A DNA stretch of 64,000 nucleotides. Source: Otis tarda. Lineage: Eukaryota > Chordata > Aves > Otidiformes > Otididae. The notes beneath the pieces were generated by a model. That model was not told where the DNA came from. It saw only the letters and a list, made by a program, of their open reading frames with translations, and did not search any database. Numbering within the stretch: position 1 is the stretch's first letter; the number at the start of each line of letters is the position of its first letter. The position numbers and the translations under genes were made by a program. Shown here one piece after another: positions 45,176-59,000 of this stretch. The DNA is taken from positions 2,232,001 through 2,296,000 of the forward strand of contig CM048557.1 of the NCBI GenBank assembly GCA_026413225.1. The letters are read 5' to 3'.

Positions 45176-48100
45176 GTGAGTAAAGCCCAAGAAGCGATCA
45201 TATGTTCTATTTGTGCTGTTTCCTGTTTTCCTAACTCTTAAATGTCTCTCTCTCCTTTCCTTTAAAAGTTTTGTAGATGAGAAAATAGAGATCCAAAATG
45301 CACCAAATATTTCTTTTCCATTTTCTTGTACTCAAGAGATCAAATTTTCCCTTTCTGTGTGACCTTTCCCTATGTTATTACACTCATTAGACTGTCCACT
45401 CTAATTCTCCAGCTGAGAAAATGCACCCCTATCCCAGAGCTGCGTATTCTGTCTCTAGCCCTGCCTGCACTGATTGCTTTTGATTTGGTGCAGCACTGGG
45501 TCTGACATTTTGAGTATCGCTTATTAGAAATGCTCTCGAGGTGCCTATTTATGCCCATCTACAGGTGCTCTATCACCTTTTTTTTTTTTTTTCTGGAAAA
45601 AAAAAAAAATTTCAGGTGATGTTTCTGGCTTACTGAAAAAGAGAGAGTACTAATAATGATCCCAAGAGGTGAGCTGGTGAAAATCAGCATTACTAGTTTC
45701 ACTTGGTTTGTGCTGACCCCTCTCTGCCTGTGGGAATCGCACAGGAATGCTGTGATTTCAACAGTGATCAGGTTTGTGCTCGATTCACTCGTGAAACACA
45801 GAGCAGTCACTCCTCGCAGCTGGGGCTGTGTCTAAGCAATCCTCCTGGGCTTTGGTCCCAAAACAAGCCAGACAGCCCTGGTGACACCTCTGATCCTCTT
45901 AACAGGGTCACCAACCCACCTTGGCACAGCCCCTCTGCAAGTGCACCCTGTGCCTGCTCAATCCCCACTAAGGACTGGCAGGTACCCGCCAAGACTGATC
46001 ACACCAGTATGGGAGCTGGGTGAGCTTACCAGCATCGCAAACCCTCTCAAAACTTGGTTAGAAACACAGTCGTATCTGTTAGACCTGGGTTGTTGACAGA
46101 CTTAAGTATAAAACATGAATGTACAGCAGTGGAAAGAAGGGATTTGTGCATGTGACCAAGTGCCACAGTTTCTGGGCATGGAGACAGCAGGTTTTGGGGA
46201 ATGGTGGTGACAGCCGATATTTAACCCTGCCCTCAGCTGCCCTCTGCAATGAGGAGGATTTCTGCTGTTGTTCAGAGTCCCAGTTGCCTTCAGAGAAGTT
46301 AATGTTCTGCTCCCAAAACAAGAAGGATCCCTGTGTGTGTTTTGAGGCCAGCATTCACACAGAGGCGTCTCGGCTTGCTCAGTTTGGATGCACAAAAAAG
46401 CCTCAAGATTATTGGCAAGTACCTACTGTGGGATGAATTTTTGTAACTCAATAAATGAGATAAGCCGCACCTCTCCTTGCTGGTACCGGGCTCGCCTCCA
46501 AGTCAGATGCCTGCAGGCACACATGAGCAGTGTCACTACCGACCCTGTGGTCCTTTAGAGGCCTCCGGTGCCACACATCTGGGATAACTCAGTAAATCTC
46601 AGTAGAAATGCATGGGGCTATTTCATGGTCCTGAGAGGATGCTCCCACCAAGCTTGACTTCAGCAAACCATCCCCTGGGACGGGCTATCCCCAGAGAGGC
46701 AGCTGTGATAGACGGGACACGATGGGGCCGCGTTCCCTGGGATTCACTGCACCTCCAAGACACAGGAGACTTGCCATGCCTGCAAGGCCTCTCTGGAGTA
46801 TCTGGACAGTATGTCCCACCTGAGGGAAAGCTGTCCCAGGCCTGGGACGAGGAGGCAGAGCAGGGTGCCCTCAAAGTCTCATGGCACCTGTGTCAGGCTC
46901 AGGCTGTCTCTGAGCACTGCACAGCATTTGAGGATTGGCTTATAGTCAAGTGTTGGTTTCACCAAAGGCTTGGATTTAAAATGTTGCCTTGATCTCAGTT
47001 TTTACAAGATCAAACAAAAATTATGCTTATTCTATGTTTGAGGGGAAAAAAAGAAAGACTATAAGACAGGAAAGAAGAGAAGACCGGTGGTCACTTAATT
47101 TCAACTAATTTTCCCAGCAAGTGCATTACTTAATCGTTTGCCAATTAATTTTCCCATCATTTTATTAAAATCTTCCGTGTGCCTCCGAAGGGCTCTAGAG
47201 GGAGCTAAAAGCCTTTGAGAAGGAAGTGAATGTGTTTGAACCTCAAGTATGCTGTTCAAACGAGGTGTAAAGCATGTTCAGCCTATACTGGGAACAGAAT
47301 AAAGGCGGTTCTTATTCTCTGGAGGAACATTGTAAGTCTTAGTTTCTATATTTAATCCAGTTAATATTTGGTTACAAGAATTCATAAGATCATCAGTCAC
47401 ACGAAAGAAAAATCTGTCTCCTTTTCAGACTTATTTCCCAAAACACATATGTTTCATAAACAGCACGAGGTACACGGCCAAGGAAAGGAGATCAGTGTCA
47501 TGGTTATATTGGCTGAAAGGCTCAGAGCAGGATATTACCTTTCAAAATCTTTAATCCTCGTTGCATGACCACAGGGAACACTGCACTCTTAATTTATCTT
47601 GGTCAACTTGAGTAGCTTTTGAGCCAAGCAGATTGTGATAGCGCCCTAGGGAACTTTTTTAGAAATCCCGTTCTGAATGTGGAGCTGCAAATAAGGGTTC
47701 GGCATCTTGGTGGGAATGTGTCCATTATCTCTGCGAAACACAGCAAGCTGTGGCTTTGTGTGAAGCGATGTTCTCGCATGTGCAGGCCCTGTCCTTGTAA
47801 GCTAATGCACACCCACAAGAGCTGTAGAGGGAAGCAGTTCTCACCATGGGCACAGGCTTTTAACCTGCAGACCCCTGGGCTGTGGGTTTTAAGCCCTCAT
47901 TGGTGTTACAGCTGTTGCTGCTGCAGTGGTTATGTTTCCCCTCCATGTGCTGAGGCATGATGTTTGCCCGTGCCAGGAGGCAAAGGGCTTTACTGGATCA
48001 GGCTAAACCTCCACCAGCTCACTTCAACAGGTAACAGTGGGTTTTCATCCTCATTCTGGATTCTTATCTTTTCCCATGGTCAATTTTCTAGACAGAATAT

Positions 48101-49439
48101 ACCATGTGTTGGGTGGGAAAGGAGTGTTTGTACTGGGGATGGAGAATCAGGGCAGAGCGGGGATAGGCTGTGAAAATGAAGATGGAATAGCTTGAGTTTG
48201 ATGCTGCTTTCTTAGAGGACCATCACTTGACTTTCTCAATGTGTCTGAAATAATTTGAAGTGTGGTTTTTCTTGTTTTTTCTTTTCCCCTCCCTTGAAAA
48301 CTCATTGCACAAAAATACAGAAAGCAAGACCATCAGCAGCCCATGGTTATGATATCGCTTTAACTAGGTGACAAAAGCTGGATTTGTCCTAGTTCAGTCC
48401 CTTGTTGCTGGTCCCTATGGGAGTTCCTTAAGGAACTCCAGTGCATCATTTCCCTCTGTTCTTGACTGGATGTAACAAATTGCATCATGACTGGGAACAC
48501 ACAGGTGAGACAGAGAGAGGAAAGGAAAGTTGACCTCTCTCCCTGGCTTGCCTTTTCTGAGGTCCCTGTGCAGGAACTGTCTTCTCCCTGGTGTGTTGCT
48601 TTTGTCCTTATGCAGCTTTTAATCCCTAGGTGGAAAAACCAAAGTTTGCTTTGGACCTTCCTGGGTTTCAGAACTAGTAATTGCGTTTGGGAGTTAATAA
48701 TTCGCCTATAAATATAGTTATCATGTTAAAGCTTGACATGGTAATACCTTGGCTCTGGGATACTTTTCTTCTGTCCAAAGATAATTTACTATGTAAAATT
48801 CCCACAGGCACAAACATTAGAGAGCTCTCCTGGCTCCCTGCAGGTGCAAGTTACCTCCCTGCTTTTGTTTCCAGCAGGTCTAAGTCTGTCTGTCCTAGTT
48901 TTGGTTCAAGCCCTTTAGCAATTTGTTACCTTGCCTGATCCTTGGACAGCCCCCAGCACGCTGCCCGTTGGCCTGGCTTGGGAGACCGCAGGATGATTTC
49001 CGTCCTTCTGTCTGCAGGTGGTTGCATTTTTCATTTCTTTCCCACCCTGACAGACAGAAGTCATCCATTTTCTTCATTTCTTCACACTACCCAAAGCTTC
49101 AAAAGTCACTGGTTATTTTGACTGCCTCACTTTTGAGCCTGAAAGCCCTCTAAAGAGGACTGATTTTCCAGAAAGTTTCCTGGAACTCAAAAGCTGCTTC
49201 ACTCTACCCAGCCAAAAATTGGAAGCAGTTCAGGTCCACCGCTGAAAATGTCAACATGTGTTTGGCACAGGGTGCACACACATGTGAGTGAGGCCATAAA
49301 CTTCATTACTGTAGGTCAGCTCTTCAGGTACAACTGTATCCAGATGACTGTTTAACTTTCTACTCTCATTCTTTAATTGCAAACTTTATTTAAGACAAAA
49401 GCAATACAAATATGATGGTAAAATTTGTGTCTGTGGCAG
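45176..49439. other. MICAL2: Intron
   Basis: 4.3 kb. Holds the T15/A13 inverted homopolymer pair at 45578-45609. Open frames such as 45703-46023 and 46612-46992 have no recognisable domain. An AATAAA occurs at 46451. No other element is recognised. Confidence 0.55.
45578..45609. repeat. T15-CTGG-A13 inverted homopolymers
   Basis: A run of 15 T, then CTGG, then 13 A. This is a self-complementary structure made of simple sequence. The lengths may be unreliable in assemblies. Confidence 0.9.
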
Positions 49440-49570
49440 GTTTCCCTCTACTGTCTAACAAGAAACCTGGGCTACGCTGGAAGGACAGCTCAGCCAGCTG
49501 TCAAAGTGGTCCCGGAGAGGATCACTCACAAACACAGGTACCAAGGAGAATTATAGAGAGCAAACCAAGT
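49440..49570 (+). CDS. MICAL2: MICAL2 long-isoform exon (FPLLSNKKP)
   Basis: This 131-nt exon enters in phase 1 (A plus GT makes Ser) and leaves in phase 0 at CCAAGT|gtaagt. It encodes FPLLSNKKPGLRWKDSS, then a polar part ending IIESKPS. A second possible donor, CACAG|gtacca at 49537, also leaves phase 0 and would omit the last 11 codons. The downstream one has the better intron start (gtaagt). The acceptor TGTGGCAG has a weak pyrimidine tract, so this boundary is less certain than the others. The joined RRKLQTSFPLLSNKKP sequence looks like a continuous conserved unit. Confidence 0.78.
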
Positions 49571-51743
49571 GTAAGTACTGCTGGGGCATGTTTGCTCTCA
49601 GCAGGCTGTCTGAGCATCCTCTGCTCTTTCAAATTGTTTTTGTCCTCACAGCAATCACTGAAGTTGGAGTTATCCCTGTGCGTAGGGAAGAGACTTGGAT
49701 GTTCTGATTGATGCAACCATTCCCAAATCATGCGGCTAAGTGGCACTTGCTTTCTGTGGGTCTCAGACCTTGATTGTACTGAGAGTTAGGTACTGATCCA
49801 TTGCATCAGCCAACATGTAGGCACCACCACCATGCCCTTCCCTCACAGCATGGGGTTTAGCTGCCCCTGGGACTTCTTCTGTGCCACAATTTCTGCCCAA
49901 AGGAGAGGAAACCCCAGAAGTCTCTGTCCCCCAGTGCTCCCGAGCTGGTTGTTGGTCTGCCTCTGTGGTTCTAGGGCTGGATAGAAAGGTGTGGCATGTT
50001 GGGCCAGGTGCCAGCAGCAGTGAGGTGAGACGGTATCACATCCGAGTGACTTAAATGCCACTTGATCACAGTGCATCACTGGGAGAAAAGCGAGTGCCAG
50101 CACCAGCCTTGGAGAGCCAATCTGGGAGCTGAGGTAAGGGCTTACATAGTGCTGGCCTTAGGAAACCTGACATAGGAGACTGGGGGATTTCGGGCCGTTA
50201 CGGCCCTTTGATATAGGTGTGCACGAGTCTAACTTTTAGCCCTTGTATCCAGTGGCCAGAAGACTTCTTTTCTTAATTTGCAGCAGACCCTTGGCTCCAC
50301 ACCTCTCACAGCTCAGAAGCATCAGCTTCCATCAGGATTTCCTTTGTATTTTCTGCCTTTTTTAGTTTGAGTTGTTCGGTTTTTTTTGTTTTTTTTATAA
50401 GGCTGAGGAAGGGTGGGCCTGCTGTAAGTGCGGTGCTGCAGCAGGGATCGTGACCGACTGTCCTTAGGAAAGGGCAGCATGTCCCCCGGACTCAGAGGAG
50501 GGCGGAACAGGGACCAGCCCATGTCCTCCATGTCCTAGCCCGTTGTCCTCACCCTTGGGTTAAACATGATTAAAACTGCTTGACCTCAGGCCCGCGTTAG
50601 AAAAAAAATTGTCTTCCATGTCCACAGTTGTAGTTGAAATCCGGTTCAGGACAATAGGGCTAGGAAGGGAACATCCCAGGGGAGCAGAGCTGCTCAATGC
50701 TGCCTGGCCACGCTGTGCTCGAGGAGAGGTGACTCCATGCAGCTCCCACTCTATATACAGTGCTTGGAGGCCCTTTTCTTACTCTAAAGAAAGAGGATTA
50801 AGAGGGTGTTTATTTGTTTATTGGTGTTTCTCATGTTTTTTTAATCTGAGATCCTAGCTAATATTAATTTTAGTCATCAAATGCAACTGTGAAATGGGAA
50901 GTAATCATTAATGCCTTACTTCTGATGCTTCTGGGAAACGAGAAGTTCGACACATTAACAGCTTCACCCGTGCAAATCTGGGAATCTGGCACATAAGTGG
51001 AAACAGGAATTTAATCTTCTCACCATCCGTTATCATATAGCATTGAGGATAAAACGCCTCCTTTTTAAGAAGGAAAAAAAAGCCCTTGAGTTTTGGTCTG
51101 CTGGCTATATGATGTGGACATTTATCCTTGTTACTGTTGCCAGCACATTTTGGTAGCTAGAACAATTAATTTAAAACTTCACCAAAGGAAAAATAATTAT
51201 AAGAGAGAACTGACTGGGTTGTTTAAAAGTACCACCTTGTGTTTTACAATCTTTTCTGGGTCACTTCATTCCTACCTGCATATGTAAACATGCATTATAA
51301 AAGGAGTTGGAGAGGATGGATTATGGCCCCTTGTGCTTGCTGGAAACTCTAAGGTGATGCAACTGGAATGCACACAGGAGAATAGAGCAGATCTGCTTTT
51401 GTTGTTTTTCCTGTAGATAGGACTGTTTCTTTCTAAGGAAAATATTCATAAAAATATGGCAAATTCTTAGCATGAATAACATTATTTTTAGACTATTAAA
51501 ATTTCCAGTAGTATTAGATCTCCACTCGTAGAGAAATATTAGCCCTTTAGGGAGAAGAGCTTTTCTTCTTATTGTATTATAATCTACATATATATGTGTG
51601 TATATATCTGTATATAAAGTAAACATTATGTTTATTAATATTACGTTAAGATTGAAATTGAATAAAATATTACATGAAGTAAAAGATACATTAAACTATA
51701 TTTTTCTACCCCCAAAATAATCTTTTTTTCATGCACTTCACAG
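49571..51743. other. MICAL2: Intron
   Basis: 2.2 kb. Contains the small palindrome GGGCCGTTACGGCCC at 50192-50206, T-rich runs near 50379-50397, and TA/TG-rich sequence near 51590-51615. No gene is recognised. Confidence 0.6.
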
Positions 51744-53073
51744 TTAGCTTCTTACAAGAAACCACCAGAAGTTACAAGAGGACATTTCAAACCCTACAGC
51801 CCAGTATTTCAAAGAAAAGAAAAAGCCAGAGAGACATCTGAAGACATCCGTCACTATGTGCCCCATTGTCCTTTTCAGCACAGCATCAGAAATTCTCCAC
51901 GGACCTCTCCTGGGAATGGGACACTGGCTGTTGATTTTTCTGAGCCTGAAGGTATAGATGGTGACACTGGGATATACACAGCCCAGGGCTGGAAGGAAAA
52001 AAAACAGAAATATACCTCTGAACCAGAAGACATTTTCAGGAAGACAAAAGTGCTGCCATCTCTGGATTTGAAAGAGAAAGATGGCAAAGAGAAAGAAAAG
52101 CTTGAGCAAGAATTGAAGGAAGCAAAAAAGAGGCTTTGTAGTCAACAGCAACCTGTGTCATATGATTCAAATGGTACCAGCCCAGGGTACCGAAACAAAG
52201 GAGTGCTGGGGACTTCAGAGGAGAAGGGTGCTGACTGGAGAAAAGATGTGTTCAAACTATCTGGTTGTCCTGTGTCTCTCTCATATGCAGATGATGCTCC
52301 ACCAGCTTTGCCAGTTGACACAAAAGGTGCTCTGAGGACTCCAGGCACAGCTGCCAGGGAGCATGTGGCTGGCCAGCCAAAATCACCACTGAGGCTCATA
52401 GCCAATGCTATCAAAAGGTCCATTTTGGACCCTCTAACCTCGTCTCCAGAAGGACTAAAGCAGGACTCAGACAGTAAAGTCAAAGCCTCTTCAGAACAAG
52501 CTTTCTTCAGCTTTCCCAGTGCTCCTGGCTATTCCCTAAGCCAAAGGAACAGTAACAATAATAGAGTAAATAACACTCAGCCACAGGACCGTAAAGTAGG
52601 GGAGAGGATGGGAGAATATTTAGGAAATGGAAGCCCTCTCTCAAATCCATCTAATTTTTCCCTCAGCTCTGAAGAGAGCTCTCCAAGGGGTTACAATGAG
52701 GAGGCATCCTTCCCAGTCTACAGTCCTCACACCAGGCCTTGCAAGACAACCCATGTACCTCAGAAATCATCTTGCACTAGGATGGAGGATGTCCCAGGAC
52801 TTTTAGAAAAGTTTACTTTTAAAGAGACTCCTCCAGGGGCTCCCGTGGATGACCTGTTTGTCTGTAAGGAAAAGTACCTCCTTCTTTCATCTCCAGAGCC
52901 CAAGAACGCCTCCAGGGACAATGTGGGTGACTCTGCACAAAAGGGTAGTCTTGGGTCACTCTTTGATAGACTGAGAAGTAAAGTTCATGACAGAGAAAGT
53001 AATTCCTTCAGGTCATCTCTGCTTTTCATGAAGGACCATTCTCCAGAAGACAGGCTACGTTATCCTTCCACAG
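51744..53073 (+). CDS. MICAL2: MICAL2 long-isoform giant exon (MICALCL-like core)
   Basis: This 1330-nt exon enters in phase 0 after TTCACAG and leaves in phase 1 at TCCACAG|gtgagg. It encodes 443 codons with no stop, by far the longest open segment here. Most of it is polar and predicted disordered. Visible parts, numbered in the exon, are a basic start (1-40), a Lys/Glu-rich probable coiled coil at about 110-132 (KEKEKLEQELKEAKKRL), and the block KSPLRLIANAIKRSIL at 213-228, which I recognise as conserved between MICAL3 and MICALCL. Many SP dipeptides follow, including LSSPEP, with a GSLFDRLRSKVHD helix near the end. In mammals the equivalent is annotated as the separate gene MICALCL, reported as an ERK2-binding testis protein. 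Reading through the donor adds ten residues (EDLSGIIYFQ) before TGA at 53106. Confidence 0.93.
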
Positions 53074-53810
53074 GTGAGGACCTGAGTGGAATTATTTATT
53101 TTCAATGATAGCACTTAAGATTTAAAAGACCTGTGTGTGATCACGCAAACATGTATCTGTTGTATGCTATGTTTTATTTATAGTTACTCTCTACGCAGGA
53201 AGACTTAGTAAATATGTTCTTTGTTTAAGGTTTAGGAGTTGCTTCTGGCTTAAAGGAGCAGAGTGGATTTGCAAGCAGAGCGCAGCACGCTGGCCCTCGG
53301 TTTGGTCTGCTGCTCACTGCTGTTCAAATGTGTTTTGGCTGGGAAAACGTACTCGCTGAGGTGGAAGGAGCGGCAGGGCAGAGTGGGATGCTGTGCAGAG
53401 CGGTTGCTGCTGTGACATTGTGTGTTGTGGAAGGGAGAGTGCAGCGGGCAAGCAGAAGGATGAGCACTGAAAACTCCGGTGCAGTATAGGAGCTCAGAGA
53501 CTGAAGCAATACGGTTGCAAGAGCAAGAAGCTTTGCTTTGTGTTTGTGCTCTCTCAGCAGGTATCTCTTCAGCTCTGTCTGCTGTTGTAGCGACCAAACT
53601 GTAGAAGTATTTTTGGGAGCTTTGCGGTATCATTAATATCCCCTCGTTGTTTTATTTGAGAGGAGATAGCACCTTATTGACCTGCTGTGAGCTATTTGTG
53701 AGTCAATTTGGGCAATGATTAAAAGGCATCAATTTTCATGTTTGCTTGCAAGAACAAGGTTAATATTAAAACTGCAGATGAGTCTAAGAAATATTGATGT
53801 CAGACAAGGA

Positions 53811-53828
53811 GCAATCTGAGCAATCTGA
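53811..53828. repeat. 9-bp perfect tandem duplication
   Basis: GCAATCTGA occurs twice without a gap. Confidence 0.85.
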
Positions 53829-55991
53829 GTGTAGGCTCAGAAGGAATTAAGTGCAGCACAGTTTCAGGTATAAAATATGAGGCATGAGATCTGCACTCAC
53901 CTGTCCTTCTCCGTGATCCATCTTTCCACTAGCCCACTGCAGAAGATCACAGTTATCAACAGACTAAATAACTTACTGAATTTTATTGGCTTACCCATTT
54001 GTTTCTTACATTATTAAATTGCAATTCAAACTGTAACCCCAAAATTGTTGCTGCACTGCAGCACTAAAATAACAATCTATATGTAAAATGTGAAGTCACT
54101 GAAACGTTCCCAGTGAGCTACCAGATCCTTCTGGTATCCTTTCTGCATACTGTGAGGAAGATATACAGTACATATGAGACTTGATCTGATGCTCATGGAA
54201 ATCGATAGAGTAACTCCCACTCTCATTCCTGAACTTTTGTATCAGATTCTTGGAGCATCCTTTATTTCACAACTCGCAAAGCCAGGCATTCCCCTTGAGC
54301 CAGAGGATGCTAGGGACTGCACTGAAGCCACAGGGAGTTGCTAGTGTTCACACTTGGCACGCTATGGTCTCAAATGGGAGGCTTTTTCTGAGTCTGGACC
54401 TAGTCATCACCCATCAACTAAGCCAAGCTGACCTGCTCATAACTAGATGCATTACATTAATTATTACATTATATTCCTACTAAATTGGGAAAAGTTCTTG
54501 TTAGATTTAAATAATGCTATACTTTAAATATTTTGAAAAACATGATGATGTACTATGTGTTGCATTCCTCTGTTGTGCAAGGCAAAAGAGGAATTATTGA
54601 TTATAATTACTGAATATAGGCATTGCAAAGTCTGCTCAGAGGAAAAAATACAGCCATTTGCCCAGTAATCTGTCACCTTCAACATTTCAACTTTGCAGCT
54701 CCCTGAACTTCAAGTTACTCAAACTGGTAAAGAGCCAAGTCCTGCTTGGCTTTCTAAAAGGGCATTTCTGTCTCATTTTGGCACTTGTCTAAGACCGAGG
54801 CTTGGCAAACTTCAGTCATGAACTGATGACGAGCTTTAGCCCACATTACATGTCATTATTTTTCTCTCTTGAAATTTACCATGAATGTCAGAAAATTTCT
54901 CTTCTTTAAAGAAAAAAAAATGTTCCCAGCACCTTGCAGAAACCAATTTAATGAGTCTTTTTCTCGTACTACTTTTAGCTCCTTGCAGTAGGACTCTTTG
55001 ATCCTGTTTGAGGCCAGACAGATTTGTTCTGTGCAAGTATGGTTGGTCTTACATGATGCTGGTGTTTTCTTCCTTAATGGACTGTAGGCTTGGGGAGCCA
55101 AAGAATGAGCTGGGTGATAAAAGTCCATGGGCTTGAGATGAGGCTGGGCAAGCTCATTGAAGAGAAATCCACAGAGAATTAAACAAATGCTTAGAAACCA
55201 CTTCTAACTGAAACTGAACTGAAAAATGCTTGGAGTCTGGACAAGTGTTAAGGGGAGGAATCAGATATGACTGTCTGGTGCCTATAGCGTTCCTTTAGAG
55301 ATCCTTTGCTGGAAGGACCTTCAGTCTCATCCTACACATCTACTTCTATGTTAGGTTGTTCATCTTTTCCTACATCTTACCTTCGTTACTTAATCTGCAA
55401 ATATGCGTCCAGATGTCTTTTCTAGGCTGATGACTTCTGCATTTCAGACCCAGGCATCTGTCCAAACTAAAACTATATTCTGTCCTTCTGTCATCTCCTG
55501 CCAAGTGTTCAGCCACCAGCTGAAGCTCAGCATGAGGAAGCAGAGATCTTAATTACTCAGCAGCAGATTGCCTGTCGCTCAAACTTAGGCCTGTAGTTAC
55601 ACCTTCCAAATGGGTCATCTCAGATTCTGATATCCAGACCACGTCTAAAGGCTTTCTGGCTAACACTTTATTTCTGTTTCATAACAGCTATTCCTCAGAG
55701 CCACTTGGAAATCTTGGACTATGCAGAGACCCGGCTGCACAGACTACTTGTGTGGGATCTAGACAAATCTTACTGAAGTCACGTGGGTTCAGGCACTGAT
55801 TTCAGTGAGAGATAGGATTTTATTTTAAGAACCAATTTAAGTTTACCTGTGTAATGTACACATGTCCCCAAATAGCCACACTGGAGTTTCTAGGTGCAAT
55901 TCCAGGTTTTTTAATCTACTGCAAAAATGTATTTGAGGCTTTTGTCTTTTGAATTCCAACCTGCAGTTAAAAAAAAAAAAACAACCCAAAT

Positions 55992-56012
55992 TTGATCAAT
56001 GAAATTGATCAA
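55992..56012. repeat. Inverted repeat, 9-bp arms, 3-nt loop
   Basis: TTGATCAAT, loop GAA, ATTGATCAA: exact reverse-complement arms, just after an A-rich run. Confidence 0.88.
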
Positions 56013-59000
56013 CCAAATGGTTAACTGTTCTCTCCTAAGCCTAGTTGCCCTTTTGAAATTAAAAAAAAAAAAATGCCAAAGTGCCCAGTTAATGATAGAT
56101 ACTAAAAATCATTAACAGTACAGAAAAACAACAGTAAAAAGAATGCTAAGCCAGGTTGTATGAGAGACTTGCAGTCAGCAGGGTTTGTAATGAGATACAG
56201 AAGTGGATCCAAGGTTTAGGTTACTTATGACTTACAGACAGACCTTCTGAAGACCAGCCCACAAAGGTGGTTGGTTAATGGTGGATGTTTGTGACTCCAG
56301 ATTTGCTTCTTGATAGCAATGAAGAAGTGGGAGGACTATCTCTGTCCCTGACAGAACAGGAATCAGGTGAAAACATTCCTAGAATCATCCCTTAGATGAG
56401 ATGAGAGTGGTTAAACTCAGTTTGTGACTGTGTGTTGTTTAAATGGCTCATTTCATTAAGCAAAACAACCAATTCAGCCGATGAGAAAATGAGACATGTT
56501 ATGAACTCACTTTGCTGGTTTTGTGCACTTTTAGATTGAAAAGGGATTGCTTACAAATATTTCAGATTCATAGATGGTTCCCATTACTTCATCTTTGCAG
56601 CACCAAAAATCTGTGCATTTGCAGTATTCTTGTCAGCTAGGGCATAGCTATCTTGGTGATTTCATATTTTAGAAGGGGAACTGAGGCACTACAAGATTAA
56701 ATTACATGCCTAAGACCACATGAGAAATCTGTGGAGAATCAGAGATGTGAAGCCAAATAGCCAAGCCCACTCTTGATTTCTACTGGCCTTTTTTTTTAAT
56801 CTCCTACCTCCTGCCAATTCCCATCTGGTTTGGGACAGCAGTGCCCCATGAGATATGTGTAGCTTTGCCCCTCTCTTTTGTAAAACATTGAAGAACTTAA
56901 AGTCGTCATGATTAACTCCAACAACCTTATAAAAATATGCAATCTTGGACACTTATGGAGGACAATCATCAGTGCTGCCATGTCACAGAAGGTACCACCT
57001 TCTGAACCTCTTCATGTGACACCTCCATCTTCGTTCAGAGGACCTCAAGTTTCCTAGGAAAACCAGTGCCTTAGACTTATACATTAAGGGAAGTGTTCTC
57101 AAAAGCACTGGACTTCGATCCAGTTGATCTCTCTGAATACGGTGAGGGTTTTACCACTAATGGCATTCAATGGCAGCACACTTAGGACAAAACAACAAGT
57201 GTCTTTGAGATCCACCCTTGGATTCCCAAGCTGTAACAAACTGGCCATAGGAAGGAATTTTAATTTTATGGATGTATTTTTTCTTATCTCTTCTGACATA
57301 CACATGAGGATACTAAGTCCTCACATCAAGAGTTGGAGGTTTTCTCCAATTTTGTACTTTGAAGTGTGTTCTGTGACATTGTCAGATTCAATAACAATTA
57401 ATAATAATTAATGCTCAGTTTCCTGTGATGTGACAGCTGTAAATCAGGTATGCTGGAAAGGCCTCTTGGCCAAACTCCTAGTAGCTACTGCGAGGTAGAA
57501 ATCAAGAATAGATTAATAAAGATTTTGGAAATATTTGTTCTTTTCCCCTTTATAATTAAGAACTATGGTTGACTGTTCTTAGTGATCCAAAGTTGTGTTA
57601 ACTGGGGAGGAAAAGTTCTAGTATAACATATGTTAATTTGGAAAATAGGGACACACTAGAGTACTTAAGAAATAAGTAATAAACCACTTCAATGTTGAAG
57701 GAATGAGATGGCCGGATGGGGAAAGCCCAAGTCTAGAAGAGTTAAGTTAGTATTTGTGGGGAAAAGAAGGTATGTTTTTGAGATCTTTTCTGTAGAAAAA
57801 GCTTTAAGACTTGACATATTTGAAATAGGCAAATTATTATTTAACTTTACTACTGCAGTTCTAAGATTCAGATTTAAACGATCTGGTAAGCGTGAAAGTC
57901 CCAAAGTCAAACATTTTTATGTCTGAACTCCTTGACCAAATCCTCACAGCTGGCAGCCAAATTCTGCCTATCCCACTCCTTTGGAGATGGGAAACATTAA
58001 TGCTCAGTCATCTATAGTAGAACATATAGATGCTGTAATACAGAAAACTGGTTTGGTGTTTTGTTTTTTTTTTTCAAAGTTAAAAACTTGTGGTATTCTT
58101 CTCTAGCTCTGCATAAAGCAAGTTCATTCTGTGAGGTCATTTCTTACTATGCTTGTTATAGTTGTCTTGAAGCTGAAATTTGCAGCTGGAGTACATTTTT
58201 AGACCATGTTTCCGATCTCTCCCATGAGGAAAAAGCCAAAGAGAAATAGTTGAGCGGAGCACTGAGTGACTGCCCTTTTAGTCTTGACAGAAATGCACTG
58301 TCCCACTGTCTCTATATCCCTGAAATGTAGCAGGACCAACAATATGGGAGCCAAAAACCTATATTCTCATACCAGTTCTGTCACTTTTTGCTGTGTGCTC
58401 CAAGGCACCTCCTTGGAGCAGCCCATGCTCCAATTATTCACATTATATTAGGAGAGAATATCAGCACTGTGAAATGTATGTGCAGTAAATGTGACAGACA
58501 CCGTAACTGTCAACGCGCACAGGTAGATCCATCAGATGCCTCATCACTGAACGGTTTCATGCAGTCCTTCGTCCTGTAGGCTTCTTGGGTGGAGACAGTG
58601 AAGGGTGTTGCTGATCTCAGTTGGGTGGCTGTTGTCTCACAGAGCTTGGGATCCAGCATCTCTTGAAAGGCTAAGCTGCCTCTGAGCCATCTAAATGGCT
58701 TTTCTGTGCAGAGAAAGGTGCAAATACCTGGCTCTCCATAGCAGATAGACATTGTGGATGTTATAAATCTGTTCTGTGCATGCACATCAGCGTCCTGTTG
58801 CTCATGAGATGGCCCTTGGAAGACCTTGGGGAAGCCATTGACCCTCTGTCTGTCCCAGAAAGGCAAACAGCCCCCGAGTCACACCCCTGAGGAGGAGACA
58901 GGTGCCCTGGTGTTACAGCAGGTTGCTTTTCCTCTAGACCTTGTAACGCTTTTTAAATTATTGATATCACCCAAAGAGGAGGACACGGGGAAGCAGTCAC

